A program made the position numbers and the translations under genes. 64,000 bases of DNA from Streptomyces cinnamoneus. Lineage in GTDB: Bacteria; Actinomycetota; Actinomycetes; Streptomycetales; Streptomycetaceae. Numbering within the stretch: the first letter of the stretch is position 1; each line of letters opens with the position of its first letter. The notes under the pieces are model-generated. The model worked only from the letters and a program-made list of their open reading frames with translations. It did no database searches and was not told the origin of the DNA. The stretch is from assembly GCF_014650495.1 (NCBI RefSeq), contig NZ_BMVB01000008.1, forward strand, positions 186,001 to 250,000, written 5' to 3'. Positions 23,107 to 34,079 of the stretch are shown here, piece after piece.

Positions 23107-23910
23107 CTACGGCAGGTAGTACATCGGGTTCGGCATCTTGTAGGTGCGGTCGGCGTAGCCGCCCTGCAGGTCGCTGTACTGGTCGCCGAAGTTGGCGACG
23201 ATGTCGAAGCCCTTGGACTCGATGTACTTGCGGGTGCCCGACTTGTACTCGACCGTCGTGCACTTCGCGCCGCACGCGAGGTAGGCGGGCGGGGTCTGCT
23301 TGTTCTTCAGGAAGAAGTGCGCGGTGTCGGCGACGGGCTTGTAGCCGACGTTCTTGAGGTTGCGGGCGCTCCACTCGCGCTGGTGCTCGCCGCGGCCGGT
23401 GACGTAGAAGACCTCGATGCCCTTGGACTGCGCCCAGTTGACCAGCTGCGGCATGCCGAAGACGGCGGCCATGTCGGTCGACTTCAGGTACGCGTCCTGC
23501 GACTCCGGCGTGAAGTGGAAGCCCTGCTGGAGCTCGTAGTTGTAGGTCAGCAGGGTCGTGTCGTCCAGGTCGACCACGATGGCGGGCTTGGCGCCCTTCT
23601 TGCCCTTGACCTGGTTCTTGACGACCTTCTCCAGGTGCGCCTTGGCCTTCTTCTCGATGTCGGCGACCTGCTTGGCGTAGTTGCTGTCCGCCGAGGCGTA
23701 GTGCTGGCCGGACGCGTCGACGGTGTCGCCGTAGAACGCCTTGATCTTGTCCTGCACCTGGGTGAGGTTCGGGATCTCCTTGTCCGTGCGGGGCACCGCA
23801 CGGTCGGCGCTGGCCGCGCCCGCGGTGTAGAGGCCAGCGCCGGCGGCGAGGGCGGCGGTGACGGCGGCGATGCGGACGCGCTTGGACTTCAGCGACAGGG
23901 ACGACGGCAC
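23107..23910 (-). CDS. Secreted HAD-family acid phosphatase (subfamily IIIB)
   Basis: 267 residues from GTG at 23910, chosen because CAGGAG lies 8 nt upstream; the longer frame starts inside the ribosome site. A Sec signal (KSKRVRIAAVTAALAAGAGLYTAGAASA) is followed by the HAD motif I VVDLDDTTLLT (about 118-128), motif II YVTGRGEHQR, and the late Asp motif VANFGDQYSD. The order and the long helical insert match class B/IIIB acid phosphatases. It should hydrolyse phosphomonoesters outside the cell. The pairing of both catalytic Asp residues is intact. Confidence 0.9.
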   Translation of the reverse strand: MPSSLSLKSKRVRIAAVTAALAAGAGLYTAGAASADRAVPRTDKEIPNLTQVQDKIKAFYGDTVDASGQHYASADSNYAKQVADIEKKAKAHLEKVVKNQVKGKKGAKPAIVVDLDDTTLLTYNYELQQGFHFTPESQDAYLKSTDMAAVFGMPQLVNWAQSKGIEVFYVTGRGEHQREWSARNLKNVGYKPVADTAHFFLKNKQTPPAYLACGAKCTTVEYKSGTRKYIESKGFDIVANFGDQYSDLQGGYADRTYKMPNPMYYLP

Positions 23911-24078
23911 GTGATGACTCCTGAGTAACAACGACGGTGCTCCGTGAAGCTAAGCGCTTGACCTGAGCTGGTCAAGGCCCGGCTCAGGGGCGGCTCTACG
24001 CGCGGAGAAGATCGCGACGCGGGGTCCCGGGGCGTACCGTGGGGGCAGACCGAAGACACGAAGGGTGGGGCCTCACAG

Positions 24079-25164
24079 ATGGCGCAGGAAGTACGCGGAG
24101 TCATCGCACCGGGCAAGAACGAGCCGGTCCGCATCGAGACGATCCTCGTGCCGGATCCGGGGCCCGGCGAGGCCGTGGTGAAGATCCAGGCGTGCGGTGT
24201 CTGCCACACCGACCTGCACTACAAGCAGGGCGGCATCAACGACGACTTCCCCTTCCTCCTCGGCCACGAGGCGGCGGGCGTCGTCGAGGCCGTCGGCGAG
24301 GGCGTCAGCGAGGTGGCCCCCGGCGACTTCGTCGTCCTGAACTGGCGGGCCGTCTGCGGCCAGTGCCGGGCCTGCCTGCGCGGTCGGCCCCAGTACTGCT
24401 TCAACACGCACAACGCGAAGCAGAAGATGACGCTCAAGGACGGCACGGAGCTCTCGCCCGCGCTCGGCATCGGCGCGTTCGCCGAGAAGACGCTCGTCGC
24501 GGCCGGGCAGTGCACCAAGGTCGACCCCGCCGTCTCCCCGGCGGTGGCCGGGCTGCTCGGCTGCGGCGTCATGGCCGGCATCGGCGCCGCGATCAACACC
24601 GGCGGCGTCGGCCGCGGTGACTCCGTCGCCGTCATCGGCTGCGGCGGCGTCGGCGACGCCGCGATCGCCGGCTCCCGCCTCGCGGGCGCGGCGCGGATCA
24701 TCGCCGTCGACGTCGACGACCGCAAGCTGGAGATGGCACGCGGCATGGGCGCCACCCACACCGTCAACTCGCGGACGACCGACCCGGTCGAGGCGATCCG
24801 CGAGCTGACCGGCGGCTTCGGTGCGGACGTCGTCATCGAGGCGGTCGGCCGGCCCGAGACGTACGAGCAGGCGTTCTACGCGCGCGACCTGGCGGGGACG
24901 GTCGTCCTGGTCGGCGTGCCGACGCCGGACATGAAGATCGAGCTGCCGCTGCTGGACGTGTTCGGACGGGGCGGCGCCCTCAAGTCCTCCTGGTACGGCG
25001 ACTGTCTGCCCTCGCGCGACTTCCCGATGCTGATCGACCTGCACCAGCAGGGGCGGTTGGACCTCGGGGCGTTCGTGACCGAGACGATCGGGCTGGGCGA
25101 CGTGGAGAAGGCGTTCGAGCGGATGCACGCCGGGGACGTGCTGCGGTCGGTGGTGGTGTTCTAG
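24079..25164 (+). CDS. mscR: S-(hydroxymethyl)mycothiol dehydrogenase
   Basis: 361 residues from ATG at 24079. It is a class III alcohol-dehydrogenase-type MDR enzyme: catalytic zinc in [10 protein letters not shown] and [10 protein letters not shown], structural zinc cluster [15 protein letters not shown] (about 95-109), and NAD site [13 protein letters not shown] (about 189-201). It oxidises the formaldehyde-mycothiol adduct and reduces S-nitrosomycothiol in actinobacteria, which make mycothiol instead of glutathione. The usual downstream metallo-beta-lactamase gene is absent here; a different locus begins after 25164. Confidence 0.9.
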   Translation: MAQEVRGVIAPGKNEPVRIETILVPDPGPGEAVVKIQACGVCHTDLHYKQGGINDDFPFLLGHEAAGVVEAVGEGVSEVAPGDFVVLNWRAVCGQCRACLRGRPQYCFNTHNAKQKMTLKDGTELSPALGIGAFAEKTLVAAGQCTKVDPAVSPAVAGLLGCGVMAGIGAAINTGGVGRGDSVAVIGCGGVGDAAIAGSRLAGAARIIAVDVDDRKLEMARGMGATHTVNSRTTDPVEAIRELTGGFGADVVIEAVGRPETYEQAFYARDLAGTVVLVGVPTPDMKIELPLLDVFGRGGALKSSWYGDCLPSRDFPMLIDLHQQGRLDLGAFVTETIGLGDVEKAFERMHAGDVLRSVVVF

Positions 25165-25254
25165 CCCTCGCCCCGGTCCTTTTCCCGAGCTCGAAACGGG
25201 TGTTCTGCGGACGAGGCCCCGCCCGGCGCACGACCAGGCGGGGCACGGGCCGGA

Positions 25255-25929
25255 TCAGGCCCCGGGTGCCAGGGCGCGTACAAGGAGCGTGCCGGTCTTC
25301 CAGCCGTCGGGCGGGGCGATCTCGTTCGCCAGGGGGTGGCGGAACCCGTGCTGCTTCAGTCGGCCGGCCCACATCTGCGGGGTGTAGTCCCAGCGCTTGA
25401 CGACGAGCGGGTTCGGGTCGTCGGCCTGATTGATGTAGGACGCCTGGCAGCCGTAGCAGCCTTCGACCGCAGGCCGCTGGGAGAAGGCCAGCACCCCGCC
25501 GGGCTTCAGAACCTGACGGACGGCGGCGAGTATCTGGTCCGGGTCGGTGAACCAGACGGCGCCGAAGACGGAGTACACGGCATCGAAGCGCTCGGCGGTC
25601 TCGCTCATGAAGTCGACCGCGCCGCGCTGGTGCAGTTCCAGGCCCGGCAGGTCGCCCCAGCGCTCGCGGGCGGCGTCCAGCTGGACGGGCGAGACATCGA
25701 CGCCGACGGCCCGGTGTCCGAGGGTGGCGACGTGGGCGAGGTTGCCACCGGCGCCGCACCCGAGCTCAAGGACCGATGCCTTCTCGGCCCCACCCAGGAC
25801 TTCGACGCCGGGGCCGTGGTCGGGGTACTGGGTCCAGTTGAACCAGGTGCTCTCGCCGTTGGCGTTCTTCTCCCGCCGGCCGCCGGGCTTCCTGCGGGCG
25901 TAGGCGTCCCATGCGACGGTGTCGCTCAC
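25255..25929 (-). CDS. SAM-dependent class I methyltransferase
   Basis: 224 residues from GTG at 25929 with GAGGAG upstream. Motif I VLELGCGAGGNLAHVATLGHRAVGVDVSP (about 53-81) binds SAM. Motif II region FDAVYSVFGAVWFTDP and motif III QVLKPGGVLAFSQRP follow. The enzyme ends in TGTLLVRALAPGA. The substrate is not shown. It lies 74 bp downstream of a protein with a Cys/His-rich tail and is transcribed in the same direction, so a link between the two is possible. Confidence 0.88.
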   Translation of the reverse strand: MSDTVAWDAYARRKPGGRREKNANGESTWFNWTQYPDHGPGVEVLGGAEKASVLELGCGAGGNLAHVATLGHRAVGVDVSPVQLDAARERWGDLPGLELHQRGAVDFMSETAERFDAVYSVFGAVWFTDPDQILAAVRQVLKPGGVLAFSQRPAVEGCYGCQASYINQADDPNPLVVKRWDYTPQMWAGRLKQHGFRHPLANEIAPPDGWKTGTLLVRALAPGA

Positions 25930-26003
25930 GCGCTTCTCCTCGTGCGCCAAGAGGGGTGGCCGGCCGCACCGTACGGTACGGCCGGCCAGGGGTGTGACGG
26001 GAC

Positions 26004-26480
26004 TCAATCGGCGGGGGCGGTGTTGTGCTTCGGACTGTTGTGGCAGTTGGCGTGGCACTGAGAGCAGGTGGCGATGTCCAGCTCCGGCCAGAACTCCAGG
26101 TCGACCGCGTATCCCGCCTCCTGGATGGCTTCCACCGTCCGGGCTCGCAACCCCTTGCCACCACCGTGTTCGTCCCGGTCGAGGAAGCCGGGCTGGTGGT
26201 GGACGAACTTGCCGAACGTCCCCTGGCAGAAGTCGGCGTATGCCTTGGTGCGCAGCACGAACGCGTGCCAGAAGTCGTCCACCAGCGGGGACGGGCTCAG
26301 CGGCTTCTCGCTGGCGGCGCTGGCGGCCACGAACGCCAGCATCTGGCCCACACCCCGGCGGGCCGTGTCCGCCGGAATGTGCTCGTACTTGGCCCGTACG
26401 TCGGCGGCGATGGTCTCCCGCAGCTCCGCGCTGACCAGGGTTCCCGCGTCGACTACGGGGCGTTCCTCAACGAGGGTCAC
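26004..26480 (-). CDS. Glycine-rich-domain-like protein with Cys/His-rich C-terminal tail
   Basis: 158 residues from GTG at 26480 with a perfect AAGGAGG 7 nt upstream. The central VDDFWHAFVLRTKAYADFCQGTFGKFVHHQPG (about 81-112) matches the pattern (D..WH, FC, HH.P) I associate with glycine-rich-domain-containing proteins. The tail from about 140 reads ATCSQCHANCHNSPKHNT, with three Cys and three His in 18 residues. This could bind a metal or be a modification site. No signal peptide is present. Function is unknown. Confidence 0.75.
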   Translation of the reverse strand: MTLVEERPVVDAGTLVSAELRETIAADVRAKYEHIPADTARRGVGQMLAFVAASAASEKPLSPSPLVDDFWHAFVLRTKAYADFCQGTFGKFVHHQPGFLDRDEHGGGKGLRARTVEAIQEAGYAVDLEFWPELDIATCSQCHANCHNSPKHNTAPAD

Positions 26481-26582
26481 GGCCTTACCTCCTTGTCGGG
26501 CTCTGTTCGCTGTTTGCCATATCGACACGCTAGGGACGCGGACACGCGGACCCCAACAAGGTTCTACGAAGTTCCACACCGG

Positions 26583-27431
26583 TTAGCCCAGAGCGTCCAC
26601 AGCGGAGGTGATGAGGGCGCGCGCCTTCGCGCCGTACACGGCGATGTCGGCGAATTCCCCGAACGCCTTCAGGTAATGGGCTATCTCGGTGGGCGCGGTC
26701 ACGTTCACCTGCGCAGTCAGCAGTTCGACTTGTGCCATGTCTTCGTCGTACACGCTGAATGTCTCGATCATCCACATGCGCCGGGAGGCGGAGAAGGGGA
26801 TGACCCCGAGCGAGACCGATGGGTAGGCCATCACTGACAGTAGATGGCCAAGCTGCCCCGCCATCGTTTCGGCGTCCCCGACACGGTGGCGCAGGACTGA
26901 TTCCTCCACCAGCAGCGCGAAACGGTGGTTGCCCTCGCGGACCACATGCGACCGGGCCAGGCGCGCCTCGACGGCTTCGGCGACATCGTCGGGAGTGCCG
27001 TGGAAATCCGTGATCGCACTCATGAGCGCCGTGGCATAGGCGTGGGTCTGGAGCACGCCCGGAATGACGTTCGAGCAGTAGATGCGGAACACCCGGGTGC
27101 GCTCGAAGAGAGGGACGTACGACTCCTGGAGCCTGCGCAACCCGGTGCGCTGAACCCGCCTCCATTCCACGTACATGTTGTCAGCGGAACGGGAGGCGGC
27201 GATCAGGTCCACGGCAACGTCATCCGCCCCGCACGCGGCGCACCAGGCACGAATGTCGGCGTCGGAGGGCGGCGTTACGGCGTTCTCCAGGCGCGACGCC
27301 TTGGAGGGGTACCAGCCTGCACGCCGAGCCACCTCCTTGGCCGTGAGCCCGGCGTCCTGACGGATCTCCCGGAGGCGGTCGGCAACGACCTTCCGGGCTG
27401 CCCGAACGCTGGATGAGGGAGGTGTGGACAT
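26583..27431 (-). CDS. XRE-family regulator with DUF5753 domain
   Basis: 282 residues from ATG. The helix-turn-helix (about 18-65) reads RLREIRQDAGLTAKEVARRAGWYPSKASRLENAVTPP. The DUF5753 part has RVFRIYCSNVIPGVLQTHAYATALM and VSLGVIPFSASRRMWMIETFSVYDED. It lies 15 bp downstream of a DUF6879 gene and 102 bp upstream of the Cys-tail gene, on the same strand. DUF5753 regulators with DUF6879 partners are common in Streptomyces; ligand and target are unknown. Confidence 0.92.
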   Translation of the reverse strand: MSTPPSSSVRAARKVVADRLREIRQDAGLTAKEVARRAGWYPSKASRLENAVTPPSDADIRAWCAACGADDVAVDLIAASRSADNMYVEWRRVQRTGLRRLQESYVPLFERTRVFRIYCSNVIPGVLQTHAYATALMSAITDFHGTPDDVAEAVEARLARSHVVREGNHRFALLVEESVLRHRVGDAETMAGQLGHLLSVMAYPSVSLGVIPFSASRRMWMIETFSVYDEDMAQVELLTAQVNVTAPTEIAHYLKAFGEFADIAVYGAKARALITSAVDALG

Positions 27432-27446
27432 CTCTGAAGGGGCCGA

Positions 27447-27968
27447 TCAGATCCGGTACTCCTCATGGGGTGTCGCCCGATCCCACACGGCCTCGAAAGC
27501 GGTAGAGCACAGCTTCGCGGCCTCCGGGCGCTCGTCCAGCTCCGGCCCGGCGGATCCGCCATCCCCTGTGAAGTGGTTCCACATGATGACTCGATCGTCG
27601 AACAGCCAGAAATCATTGCCGGGGAGAGCGAGATCCGACGCTTTGCGCCGAGGCAACCAGCGCACCGACTCGCCTGCCGCAACGTTCTGGTAAGTGCAGC
27701 CGTGTTCGTACCGGATGTAGTCGCTCACCGGCTCCGATACGACCCGCGCCCGGCGGAACGCGACGCCGCGTGCCACCGCATCGCGCACCATCGTGTGAAA
27801 GTCGTTCCACCAGGTCTCCGGCTCGCTGGACGGGCGCCACCCATTCCGCCACGCCTCGAACTCGGCCACCTCTTCGCCAATGCCGTACGAGTCCCGCATT
27901 TCGAGGTGGACGGCCGAATGCCTCGTGTCGGCCAGCAGATCAGTGAACGCCAAGTCGGTCTGCGACAT
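27447..27968 (-). CDS. DUF6879 family protein
   Basis: 173 residues from ATG at 27968. It has the family pattern SAVHLEMRDSYG, FEAWRNGWRP, FHTMVRDAVARGVAFRRARVVSEPVSDYIRYEHGCTYQNVAAGESVRWLPRRKASDLALPGNDFWLFDD and VIMWNHFTGDG. These proteins accompany XRE/DUF5753 regulators. Its start overlaps the upstream small gene by 29 bp. The biochemical role is unknown. Confidence 0.88.
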   Translation of the reverse strand: MSQTDLAFTDLLADTRHSAVHLEMRDSYGIGEEVAEFEAWRNGWRPSSEPETWWNDFHTMVRDAVARGVAFRRARVVSEPVSDYIRYEHGCTYQNVAAGESVRWLPRRKASDLALPGNDFWLFDDRVIMWNHFTGDGGSAGPELDERPEAAKLCSTAFEAVWDRATPHEEYRI

Positions 27969-28182
27969 CGCATGCCTCCCGGATGGCGGGCACCATGCGG
28001 ATCGGCAGCCTCACCACCGCTTCGGTTTCCGGAACGGGGCCCGACTCCCGGCACTGAGCCAACAAGGCGTCCCCGGCCTTCCAGCCCTGGATGACGATCT
28101 CCTGCGCCGCGTCGTCCACCCAGGCCGTGGGGCACTGGGTGCCGTTGGTGTTCGGGTCCTTCGCGATGAACAGTAGCGCCAT
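27940..28182 (-). CDS. Small conserved protein of the DUF6879/XRE trio
   Basis: 80 residues from ATG at 28182. It begins LLFIAKDPNTNGTQCPTAWVDD and ends VVRLPIRMVPAIREACDVADR, with no signal or membrane segment. I recall this type as a recurring partner upstream of DUF6879 genes, but it has no function I can name. It overlaps the DUF6879 gene by 29 bp, so the two are translationally linked. Confidence 0.75.
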   Translation of the reverse strand: MALLFIAKDPNTNGTQCPTAWVDDAAQEIVIQGWKAGDALLAQCRESGPVPETEAVVRLPIRMVPAIREACDVADRLGVH

Positions 28183-28334
28183 GACAGCCTCCGTCGGCCT
28201 GCCGGTTCTACGGACGTCTACGAGGCTTGCCGCACCACACCCGTGCCGTCAAGGGGGCAACGTGCCAAGGGCGTTGAAGCACCGGCGGTCGGGCGGAGCC
28301 CGTTGCCGCCCAGGGCGGGCAGGGGAGAGACCCC

Positions 28335-28826
28335 TCAGCCCCGGCGCCCGCACCGTTTACGCGGGTGCCGGCCGCCCCTGTCTGCGACGGCCAGCAGAAG
28401 GCCGCCCAGAATCGACACGTTGCTGAAGAACGCCACCCGGTGCTGCATCCGTTTGCCCGGGTCCTGCTCCGCCCAGTACGCGTGGCCCGCCACCGTCGTC
28501 GGGACGAGGCTGGCCGCCAGGGCCAGGGCGCAGGTGCGGGGGAAGACCCCGAGGGCCAGCAGCGAGCCGGCGCCCACGTGCACGGCGCCGTTGATGCGCA
28601 CCAGCGCCCGGGCGTCCCGCGGCAGCCCCGGGATCCGTTCCGCGAGGGCGAGCGCCACGGGGGCCGCCATGGCGGCGACCGCCTCCGGGTGCGCGACCGT
28701 GCGCAGGCCGCTGCTGACGAACGCCGAGGCGAGCAGCGGGCGGGCGACACTTCGGACGACTCTGACGACGGGCACCCCGGATGCGTTCCCGGCCCGCACG
28801 GGGAGGAATCCCCGTGCGGGGGACAT
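28335..28826 (-). CDS. DoxX family membrane protein
   Basis: 163 residues from ATG at 28826, immediately after the stop of the CBS-domain gene. Four hydrophobic segments (about 20-40, 55-70, 85-115 and 130-150) include RPLLASAFVSSGLRTV and AVHVGAGSLLALGVFPRTCALALAASLVPTTVAGHAYW, as in DoxX. The family is linked to redox and membrane stress functions. The C-terminus is Arg/Gly-rich. It is the last gene of the leftward phoH-ybeY-corC run. Confidence 0.85.
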   Translation of the reverse strand: MSPARGFLPVRAGNASGVPVVRVVRSVARPLLASAFVSSGLRTVAHPEAVAAMAAPVALALAERIPGLPRDARALVRINGAVHVGAGSLLALGVFPRTCALALAASLVPTTVAGHAYWAEQDPGKRMQHRVAFFSNVSILGGLLLAVADRGGRHPRKRCGRRG

Positions 28827-30146
28827 TCACTCCGTGGGGTCGTCCCCCGTGCGGACCGGCTCGACCAGCACCGTGACGATGCGGTTGCGCCGTCCGGCGG
28901 CGGCCTCGGCCGTCAGCCGCAGGGCGGTGACGTCGGAGCCCTTGGCGTGCTCGGTCAGCGCGGCGAGCTCGACGTCCGCGGTGGCGCCGGCGATCGGGAC
29001 ACGGCCCAGGGACTTGGCCAGCAGGCCGCCCACGGTCTCCACGTCCTCGTCGTCGAACTCCTCCAGGTCGTAGAGCCGGCCCAGGTCGCCGAGGTCGAGG
29101 CGGGCGGTGACGCGGAAGCGGCCCTCGCCGAGCTCCTCGACGGGCGGCAGCTCGCGGTCGTACTCGTCGGTGATCTCGCCGACGATCTCTTCGAGGATGT
29201 CCTCGATGGTGACGATGCCGGCCGTGCCGCCGTACTCGTCGATGACGACCGCGCAGTGGTTGCGCTGCTGCTGCATCTCGCGCAGCAGGTCGCCCGCGTT
29301 CTTGGTGTCGGGGACGAAGACGGCGGGCCGCATGGCGGTGGAGACGAGCTCCGACTCGGCGTCGCGGCTGATGTGCGTCTTGCGGACGAGGTCCTTGAGG
29401 TAGACGATGCCGACCACGTCGTCCTCGTTCTCGCCGGTCACCGGGATGCGGGAGAAGCCGGAGCGCAGGGCGAGGGTGAGCGCCTGCCGGATGGTCTTGC
29501 CGCGTTCTATGACGATCAGGTCGGTGCGCGGCACCATCACCTCACGGACGAGGGTGTCGCCCAGCTCGAAGACGGAGTGCACCATGCGGCGCTCCTCGTC
29601 CTCGATGAGCGACTCCTTCTCCGCCAGGTCGACCATGGCCCGCAGCTCCGCCTCGGAGGCGAAGGGCCCCATGCGGAAGCCCTTGCCCGGGGTGAGGGCG
29701 TTGCCCAGGAGGATCAGCAGCCGGGGGACCGGGCCCAGGACGCGGGCCAGCGGCAGGAGAACGTACGCGGCCGCGGTGGCGGTGCCGATCGGGTGCTGGC
29801 GGCCGATGGTGCGCGGCGAGACGCCGACGGCCACGTAGGAGACGAGGACCATCACCCCGATGGCGACGGTCAGCGCCTGCCAGGTGGCGTCGAAGGACTC
29901 CAGGCACACGTAGGTGACGAAGACGCCCGCCGCCATCTCGCAGGCGACGCGGACGAGCAGCGCCAGATTGAGGTAGCGGGTGGGGTCGGAGGCGACGGCC
30001 GTCAGCCGGGCGCTGCCGCGCCGCCCCGCCCGGGCGGCCTCCTCGGCCCGGAACCTGCTGGTCCGGGCGAGGCCGGCCTCGGCGCAGGCGGCGAGCCAGG
30101 CGACGACGAGCAGCAGGACCGCGGCGGCGATCAGCTGGCCGGTCAC
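28827..30146 (-). CDS. CorC/HlyC-type hemolysin family protein with CNNM and CBS domains
   Basis: 439 residues from GTG at 30146, overlapping the ybeY stop (GTGA). A CNNM (DUF21) membrane domain (about 1-190) starts [26 protein letters not shown]. Two CBS domains (about 205-325) have [25 protein letters not shown] and [49 protein letters not shown] CorC_HlyC domain closes the protein. The family is linked to magnesium or cobalt efflux. The gene position next to ybeY and phoH is conserved in actinobacteria. Confidence 0.92.
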   Translation of the reverse strand: MTGQLIAAAVLLLVVAWLAACAEAGLARTSRFRAEEAARAGRRGSARLTAVASDPTRYLNLALLVRVACEMAAGVFVTYVCLESFDATWQALTVAIGVMVLVSYVAVGVSPRTIGRQHPIGTATAAAYVLLPLARVLGPVPRLLILLGNALTPGKGFRMGPFASEAELRAMVDLAEKESLIEDEERRMVHSVFELGDTLVREVMVPRTDLIVIERGKTIRQALTLALRSGFSRIPVTGENEDDVVGIVYLKDLVRKTHISRDAESELVSTAMRPAVFVPDTKNAGDLLREMQQQRNHCAVVIDEYGGTAGIVTIEDILEEIVGEITDEYDRELPPVEELGEGRFRVTARLDLGDLGRLYDLEEFDDEDVETVGGLLAKSLGRVPIAGATADVELAALTEHAKGSDVTALRLTAEAAAGRRNRIVTVLVEPVRTGDDPTE

Positions 30147-30640
30147 GTGAACGTCGGGGCCGGGGAGGGCCCCTCGATGCCGCGCTCGGCGCGCCAGCCG
30201 TCGATGATCGCCGCCTGGAGGCCGAACATCTCGGCCTTCTCGTCGGGCTCCTCGTGGTCGTAGCCGAGGAGGTGCAGGACACCGTGGACGGTCAGGAGCT
30301 GCAGCTCCTCGTCCATGGAGTGCCCGGTCGGCGCCTCCTCGCCCTGCTTCTTGGCGACCTCCGGGCACAGGACGATGTCACCGAGGAGGCCCTGCGGGGG
30401 CTCGTCGTCGTCCTTGGCCGGCGGGCGCAGCTCGTCCATGGGGAAGGACATCACGTCGGTGGGGCCGGGGAGGTCCATCCACTGGATGTGCAGCTGCTCC
30501 ATGGCTTCGGCGTCGACGACGATGACCGAGAGTTCGGAGAGCGGGTGGATGCGCATCCGGGTGAGGGCGTAGCGGGCGACGTCGAGGATCGCCTGCTCGT
30601 CGACCTCCGTGCCGGATTCGTTGTTGACGTCGATTGCCAT
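30143..30640 (-). CDS. ybeY: Endoribonuclease YbeY
   Basis: 165 residues from ATG at 30640. The zinc motif [11 protein letters not shown] (about 119-129, HxxxHxxxxDH) is intact. The fold is also marked by [31 protein letters not shown]. YbeY is a single-strand endoribonuclease acting in 16S rRNA 3' processing and ribosome quality control. The gene begins 12 bp after phoH and overlaps corC, giving a compact operon. Confidence 0.95.
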   Translation of the reverse strand: MAIDVNNESGTEVDEQAILDVARYALTRMRIHPLSELSVIVVDAEAMEQLHIQWMDLPGPTDVMSFPMDELRPPAKDDDEPPQGLLGDIVLCPEVAKKQGEEAPTGHSMDEELQLLTVHGVLHLLGYDHEEPDEKAEMFGLQAAIIDGWRAERGIEGPSPAPTFT

Positions 30641-30652
30641 CGTGGTTGCGCT

Positions 30653-32725
<2,073 letters not shown>

Positions 32726-32828
32726 GGGCCGGCACTAGGGCCTGCTCATCCCCTCTTTTCCTGCATCCTCGGGCGGACAACCTTGGAATACCAAGGGTAC
32801 GACGGTGCACCGACGAGCCCGAAGGCAT

Positions 32829-34001
32829 TTACGGCCGGCGGAACCCCAGGGTGGGCAGGGCGCGGCGCAGGGGCCAGGGCCGGGTGGCGGCGGGCAGCAG
32901 GCCGTCGAGGAAGGCGTAGCGGCGCACGGTGGCCGCGGACTGGTCGTTGAAGGAGCGCACGTGCTGCCACCAGGCTGCGATCTCCACCCAGCCGGGCGCC
33001 GAGAGCGAGCCGCCGAATTCCTGTACGGACAGCGCCGAGGTCAGGCCCGCGAAGGCGAGCCGGTCGGCCAGCGGCCACTCGGCGAGGGTGCCGGTGACGA
33101 AGCCGGCGACGAAGACGTCCCCGGCGCCGGTGGGGTCCAGGGCCTCGACGACGATCGCGGGGACCTCGGCGCTCTCGCCCGTGCGGCCGTCCACGGCGTA
33201 GGCGCCGCGCTCCCCCATCGTCACCACGGCCAGCGGCACCTTGTCGGCCAGGGCGCGGGCGGCGGCGCGGGGGCAGTCGGTGCGGGTGTAGCGCATGGCT
33301 TCCTCGGCGTTCGGCAGGAACGCCTCGCAGTGCTCCAGGTCGGCCAGGTCGGCGGGGTCCCAGCGGCCGGTCTCGTCCCAGCCGACGTCGGCGAAGACCC
33401 GGCTGCCGCGGGCGGCGGCGCGGCCGATCCACTCCTCCTGCCGGCCCGGCACGAGCAGCGCCACGCAGGCCCGGGCCGGGGGCGGGCACTCGGGGGCGGG
33501 CTCCTCGGGCGGCGGCGCCTCGTGCCCGTGGGAGACCATGGTCCGCTCGCCCTCGTAGGCCATGGAGACGGTGACCGGGGAGTGCCAGCCGGGCACGGTC
33601 CGCGACAGGCTCAGGTCGATGCCCTCGCCGCGCGAGAGGGACTCCCAGCAGTATTCGCCGTACATGTCGTCGCCGAAGGCGGCGGCCAGCGAGGTGCGCA
33701 GGCCCAGCCGGGCCAGGGCGGTGGCCATGTTGGCGATGCCGCCCGGGCTGGAGCCCATGCCGCGGGCCCAGGACTCGGTGCCGCGCACGGGGGCCGAGTC
33801 CAGGCCGGTGAAGATGATGTCGAGGAAGACCGGTCCGGTGAGGTAGACGTCGGTCGCCGGGTCGTTCTCGGACCGCACCTCGGCGAGGGGGTCGAGGACG
33901 GGTGCCGCGCCCTCGAACCGGTCGTCGCGGACGCACGCGCCCCGGACCTGCTCGCCCTGGCCGTCTGCCTGCGCTGTCGTGCGTGACGAAGGGACCGACA
34001 T
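32829..34001 (-). CDS. PfkB-family carbohydrate kinase
   Basis: 390 residues from ATG at 34001. Ribokinase-family marks are YLTGPVFLDIIFTGLD, SSPGGIANMATALARLGLRTSLAAAFGDD (about 83-112), and the signature LDPTGAGDVFVAGFVTGTL (about 285-303) with the catalytic Asp. It phosphorylates a sugar or nucleoside with ATP. It is divergent from a GH4 glycosidase gene 78 bp away, which suggests a common sugar. The N-terminal 50 residues precede the fold and have no recognised role. Confidence 0.88.
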   Translation of the reverse strand: MSVPSSRTTAQADGQGEQVRGACVRDDRFEGAAPVLDPLAEVRSENDPATDVYLTGPVFLDIIFTGLDSAPVRGTESWARGMGSSPGGIANMATALARLGLRTSLAAAFGDDMYGEYCWESLSRGEGIDLSLSRTVPGWHSPVTVSMAYEGERTMVSHGHEAPPPEEPAPECPPPARACVALLVPGRQEEWIGRAAARGSRVFADVGWDETGRWDPADLADLEHCEAFLPNAEEAMRYTRTDCPRAAARALADKVPLAVVTMGERGAYAVDGRTGESAEVPAIVVEALDPTGAGDVFVAGFVTGTLAEWPLADRLAFAGLTSALSVQEFGGSLSAPGWVEIAAWWQHVRSFNDQSAATVRRYAFLDGLLPAATRPWPLRRALPTLGFRRP

Positions 34002-34079
34002 GCTCGCTCGTAGCTCCTCTCAGGGATGCACGGGTGCGGGTCCGGCCAGTCTGCCCGATCCTGCGGTACGTTCCGGACC

